A stretch of 64,000 nt of DNA from Pseudoteredinibacter isoporae_A (GTDB lineage: Bacteria > Pseudomonadota > Gammaproteobacteria > Pseudomonadales > Cellvibrionaceae). Shown in pieces: positions 60,749 through 64,000 of the stretch. Made by a program: the position numbers and the translations under genes. The notes under the pieces are model-generated. The model did not search any database, had not been told where the DNA came from, and worked only from the letters and a program-made list of their open reading frames with translations. Positions within the stretch are counted from its first letter, which is position 1, and the number at the start of each line of letters is the position of its first letter. The stretch covers positions 248,001 to 312,000 of the forward strand of contig NZ_BAABWJ010000001.1 of NCBI RefSeq assembly GCF_040372805.1. Direction: 5' to 3'.

Positions 60749-63214
60749 CTATAAACGATATGACAGTGTTAAGCCAACGGTGCGAGGCTTGCTATACGTA
60801 GAAAAAGTCGTTCCGAATGAGGCCGTAAACTCGCGGGTGTTGGAGCTGTTGTACACCTCATCCGTCACGTTCTCTACAAACAGAGTGGCGTTCAATCGTT
60901 CATCGGAACTTGACCAGTTCAAACGTACATTGGTCATCCAGTTGTCATCGGTTCGACCTAATGGGTTATTGCCGATGTCGGTAAAGTAAGCATCGGTGTA
61001 CGACCAATCCAACTGCGGAGTCAGGTAACCCCAATCGTTCATCTCAATGGTGTAACTCAACACACCGTTGAACGTGAATTCAGGTGCGTAACGGAACTCG
61101 TTACCGCGAATGTTTGGAATGGTGCCCGCACTGACGGTGGGCTGCTTATCCACTTTGGAATCCAGCCAGGAGGCCCCCAGAGTTAACACCAGATTCGTGA
61201 TCGGGTTGTAGGCCATTTCAAGCTCGGCACCACGAATGGTGGAATCCGGCACGTTCACCAGTTCGTTGACAACCGTCGTGCCCTGCAAGGCCGATGGCAG
61301 AGTAACTGCGATCACCGCCTGGAAGTCGGTGTAGTCGTATTGGAACAGAGCCGCGTTCAATGTCATACGACGGTCCAGCAGATAATGCTTGGTGCCCAAC
61401 TCGAAGGAGGTCAATTTTTCTGGCTCGACTTCAACCAAGCGATTGTAGAAGGTTCCGTTAAAGCTGCCGCCTTTAAAGCCGCGAGACACACCGAAGTAGT
61501 ACAGAGATTCTTCGTCAGGCGTGTATTCGAAAGAGAGCTTGCCGCTGAGGGAGTCCCAACTGGCATCGCCACCAAAGTTTTCCGGCTGGCCATTATTCAC
61601 GCCACAGATTTCCGGGTCCATCACCAAACTGGCAAGATCGAAACCACCCGGCGCATTCAGGTCGATCCCAATGCCCTGCAGAAGATCAAAACGGCCCTGA
61701 CCCCGATTCGGATTTTGCCCAACATAACAACCCAGGTACTGACCATTCAGGTCTTTTTCATCACGACTCCAGCGCAAACCCATGGTCGCGCCCCAGTAAT
61801 CGTTGATGCGATATTTCAGATGCGAGAATACCGCCATGCTTTCCAGGTTTTGCTTGTGCTTGTTCGCTCGGGTAGAAACATTGCCCTGGGGTAGGCGACC
61901 CACGGCCTGCAAAACGTTGTAGGCTTGCGCGACTGAAATGCTGTCCGTGGCTTCAAAGCCGGCCAGTTGAGCAGAACCAATCCAGGCTCCCCCCAAACCC
62001 AATGCAGCATCAAAACCACCAATGGTGCCATCGCTGCCGGGAACAAAACCATGAGGCAAGGCGGCCAAAATGCCGTTGATGTCGTAGGAGGTTTGCGATT
62101 CAACTTCCTCATCCATAAAGAACACACCCGCAACCCAATCGAGTCGGTCGGTCTGTCCCTGTAAGCGAAACTCCTGGGTCAATTGACGCTGCCCGGTGAA
62201 CGCCTGGCTGTGACCTAATGCCTGAGTGCTGGCGTCTTCATCGTTCTGGTATTGGAAATCGTGATCCACAATGCCCGTTACCGACACCAGATTCACATCA
62301 CCCAGATCCCAATCCACGGTGAGCGAGCTCATGATGGTTTCACCTTTTTCCTTGCGCTCGTAGCTCGGGCTCAAGGTAACTCGGCGGAAATCAGAGGCCG
62401 AACCGCCCGGCGAAGTGGGGTCAAACACGTTCGTCGGCAATTGGTTATGAAAGACTACTGGCTTGTTATCAATCTGCTGGTGAGCAAGACGCCATTCAAC
62501 TTTAAGCGCTTCGGTAGCATCCCAATCCAGACTGAAACGGGCTGCTTGAACATCTTCGTTCTGGGCATCGCGACCGAGCTGATCTTTCACATAACCTGAA
62601 GAGCGGTTGCTGACATAGGCCAGTCGTGCGCGTGCGCTGTCGGTCAGCTTGCCGGAAACAAAAGCTTCCTGACGGGAGCGATCAAAGCGCCCGAGCGTGA
62701 CCTCAACACCCGCACTGAATTCTTCGGTAGGGCGGGCGGAAAACACCTGCATTGCGCCCGTGGTGGAGTTCCGCCCAAACAGGGTGCCCTGCGGGCCTCG
62801 CAGAATTTCCACGCGCTCCAGATCAAACATGGCAAAACCATGAGTCTGGATATTGTTGAGAATCACCCCATCGCTATACACCGCAATCGGGGTATTTGAG
62901 ATGGCACTAAAGTCTACATTACTCACTCCGCGCATACTGATAATCGGGGCCGACAGACCAAAGTTGCCATCAACCGCCACCATGTTCGGGGTTTGCGCTG
63001 CCAGCTGGCTGCTGCGGGTAACATTGACAATTTTCAGGTCTTCCGCGCTGTACGCCGTCAGGGAGACCGGTACATCCTGGGCGGACTCAGTTCGCCTCTG
63101 GGCGGTCACCATCACTTCCTCAATTTGTGCCGCTGCCCAGTCGGCAGCCAGCATCGATCCCGCCAACATAGCCCCCAGCAGGGGTTTTACAGGGAAACTC
63201 CTCATTTCAGACAT
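60749..63214 (-). CDS. TonB-dependent outer-membrane receptor
   Basis: 821 aa. The signal peptide (about 1-30, ending near WAAAQIEEVMV) is followed by the TonB-box-like EEVMVTAQRR, the plug domain (about 45-155, with LRGPQGTLFGRNSTTGAMQVF) and a 22-strand-type barrel ending in a C-terminal Leu/aromatic strand (VGLTLSYRL). It imports large or scarce molecules using TonB energy. The sequence is in the iron-independent sub-type common near degradation genes. Two ATGs, 63214 and 63205, have good AGGAG spacing options; the longer form is listed. Operator 3 lies 88 bases upstream. Confidence 0.92.
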   Translation of the reverse strand: MSEMRSFPVKPLLGAMLAGSMLAADWAAAQIEEVMVTAQRRTESAQDVPVSLTAYSAEDLKIVNVTRSSQLAAQTPNMVAVDGNFGLSAPIISMRGVSNVDFSAISNTPIAVYSDGVILNNIQTHGFAMFDLERVEILRGPQGTLFGRNSTTGAMQVFSARPTEEFSAGVEVTLGRFDRSRQEAFVSGKLTDSARARLAYVSNRSSGYVKDQLGRDAQNEDVQAARFSLDWDATEALKVEWRLAHQQIDNKPVVFHNQLPTNVFDPTSPGGSASDFRRVTLSPSYERKEKGETIMSSLTVDWDLGDVNLVSVTGIVDHDFQYQNDEDASTQALGHSQAFTGQRQLTQEFRLQGQTDRLDWVAGVFFMDEEVESQTSYDINGILAALPHGFVPGSDGTIGGFDAALGLGGAWIGSAQLAGFEATDSISVAQAYNVLQAVGRLPQGNVSTRANKHKQNLESMAVFSHLKYRINDYWGATMGLRWSRDEKDLNGQYLGCYVGQNPNRGQGRFDLLQGIGIDLNAPGGFDLASLVMDPEICGVNNGQPENFGGDASWDSLSGKLSFEYTPDEESLYYFGVSRGFKGGSFNGTFYNRLVEVEPEKLTSFELGTKHYLLDRRMTLNAALFQYDYTDFQAVIAVTLPSALQGTTVVNELVNVPDSTIRGAELEMAYNPITNLVLTLGASWLDSKVDKQPTVSAGTIPNIRGNEFRYAPEFTFNGVLSYTIEMNDWGYLTPQLDWSYTDAYFTDIGNNPLGRTDDNWMTNVRLNWSSSDERLNATLFVENVTDEVYNSSNTREFTASFGTTFSTYSKPRTVGLTLSYRL

Positions 63215-63301
63215 ACTCCTAGCCTCTCACGCTTTATTGTTTTTAAAAATCACTACCACTCGACTGCCGCCATGATTCACAGCATTGAATCATTGCATGA
63301 C

Positions 63302-63315
63302 CGAACGTTCGATCG
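63302..63315. promoter_or_regulatory. Operator 3, receptor/transporter side
   Basis: CGAACGTTCGATCG matches operators 1 and 2 in 12-13 of 14 positions, with the right half site CGATCG instead of CGTTCG. It lies 88 bases upstream of the TonB receptor and 86 bases before the divergent transporter start. Confidence 0.6.
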
Positions 63316-63400
63316 TATTATTGGCGAGACTACAAATTTCAATAAGCCCTTGTCAATGAGAATTTGATCGGAATAACGATTTTTAGCCGAGAAGCGAACG

Positions 63401-64000
63401 ATGATTCAGACCAGTTTTAATAAAAAACAAATAAGCAGCCTTCTGTTTCTAGCGGTAATCGGCGGTTCAGCCGCCAATATATTGCCCTTTATTTTTTCCT
63501 CCTTTAGCCTGGTGTTTGATATCGAGGCAACCGCCACCCTGACCACAGCCGAGCTATTTGGTATTTGTGTTAGCGGCCTGACTTTTCGCTATTGGCGTAA
63601 CGGCTTGAGCCTGACCCTCAGCTGCCTGCTCGGCTTACTGCTCTTTGTGGCGGGCAATGGCATCACCATGGCTGCCGATGGGGATTTCAGTGTCACCCTG
63701 TTTGCCCGCCTCCTCTGCGGGCTGGGCGCCGGCATTGTCACCTCCCACGCCTTCGCCATTATTGGCAGCCACAAAAACCCGGAGCCGTTGTTCGCCTTGG
63801 TACTGATCGCCCAGGTGCTGTGGTCGGCTGTGGCCTCTTTTGCAATGCCAGTACTGAGTGAGAGCACCCCTCTACTGTCGTTTTCGTTTTTGCTGGTGTG
63901 CGGTCTGATCGCCATCATTCCCACCACACTGTGGACGCCCACGAACAACAAACAAGCAGCGGATATGGAGGATTACCGGCAGACCCCGCTGCTCAAACGT
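63401..64000 (+). CDS. MFS-like membrane transporter, 5' part
   Basis: The open frame runs to the window end without a stop, 200 codons from the ATG at 63401 (GAGAAG about 10 bases upstream). It encodes five to six hydrophobic helices; FARLLCGLGAGIV at about 108-120 is MFS-like, and the first helix is preceded by a short charged start. It is divergent from the TonB receptor across operator 3, so it may move the same substrate across the inner membrane. The C-terminal half is outside the window. Confidence 0.7.
   Translation, partial: MIQTSFNKKQISSLLFLAVIGGSAANILPFIFSSFSLVFDIEATATLTTAELFGICVSGLTFRYWRNGLSLTLSCLLGLLLFVAGNGITMAADGDFSVTLFARLLCGLGAGIVTSHAFAIIGSHKNPEPLFALVLIAQVLWSAVASFAMPVLSESTPLLSFSFLLVCGLIAIIPTTLWTPTNNKQAADMEDYRQTPLLKR

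Noticed and set aside
63395..63402. CGAACGAT half-site overlapping the transporter start
   Set aside because: Only one half of the palindrome is present, so it is not counted as a fourth operator.
1..64000. tRNA, rRNA, CRISPR arrays, IS elements and prophage genes
   Set aside because: None was recognised on reading both strands and the translated frames.

Overview
This window looks like chromosomal DNA of a marine-type gammaproteobacterium. The argument is gene content, not a database match: an AlgP-like Lys/Ala-rich protein, a LysR-glutaryl-CoA dehydrogenase-CoA transferase block arranged as in Pseudomonas, YqcC, YchJ and DUF3549-type proteins, dinG, ppnN, rsgA, argS, and a large TonB-dependent receptor next to acyl-CoA catabolism genes. 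A Spongiibacteraceae/Cellvibrionales-like or Pseudomonadales member is my best inference. I found no rRNA, tRNA, CRISPR array, transposase, integrase or phage gene.

Layout. 1-5.2 kb: the 3' end of a zinc-type alcohol dehydrogenase, an SDR, a stand-alone RibD-type deaminase, a membrane-anchored glutaredoxin, and a nitroreductase-MoxR-VWA operon. 5.4-12.6 kb: a membrane-anchored amidohydrolase, an isochorismatase-like hydrolase, an orphan exbD, a coniferyl-aldehyde-type dehydrogenase, an odd protein with a decayed GIY-YIG-like head and a duplicated basic motif, and dinB. 12.7-18 kb: an unknown conserved protein, the AlgP/histone-H1-like protein and the glutarate block (gcdR, gcdH, CoA transferase) with a 16-bp perfect inverted repeat between the divergent genes. 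17.9-23 kb: an exported protein and an RND/MFP efflux pair. 23-36 kb: housekeeping genes (argS, rsgA, ppnN, dinG, acyltransferase) with nitronate monooxygenase, a DoxX-like protein, two MFS transporters and YqcC. 36-47.6 kb: YchJ, a DUF3549-like protein, a tandem HxlR-zinc fusion regulator, a VOC protein, a secreted seven-repeat FG-GAP propeller, an AT-rich DUF900-like lipoprotein, a DUF1295 membrane protein, a 152-bp nested inverted-repeat element, a DsrE protein, a small lipoprotein, and a TetR with a long N-terminal extension divergent from a MATE pump.

47.5-64 kb is the most interesting region. A nine-gene minus-strand operon runs from 57274 down to 47553: DUF35 protein, thiolase-like protein, acyl-CoA synthetase, enoyl-CoA hydratase/3-hydroxyacyl-CoA dehydrogenase, thiolase, acyl-CoA dehydrogenase, DUF2889 protein and two NTF2-like proteins. 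It is divergent from flavin reductase-Nudix-amidase. Downstream lie a TetR gene, a TonB-dependent receptor and a divergent transporter cut by the window end. Copies of one 14-bp palindrome, CGAACG-WT-CGTTCG, occur twice between the two operons and once (one mismatch) between receptor and transporter. I infer one regulon for uptake and beta-oxidation-like breakdown of an unidentified, probably hydrophobic, carboxylic acid. The thiolase-like protein has no canonical nucleophilic cysteine and sits with a DUF35 partner, as in the steroid side-chain retro-aldolases (Ltp2-ChsH2), so it may be a carbon-carbon lyase and not a thiolase.
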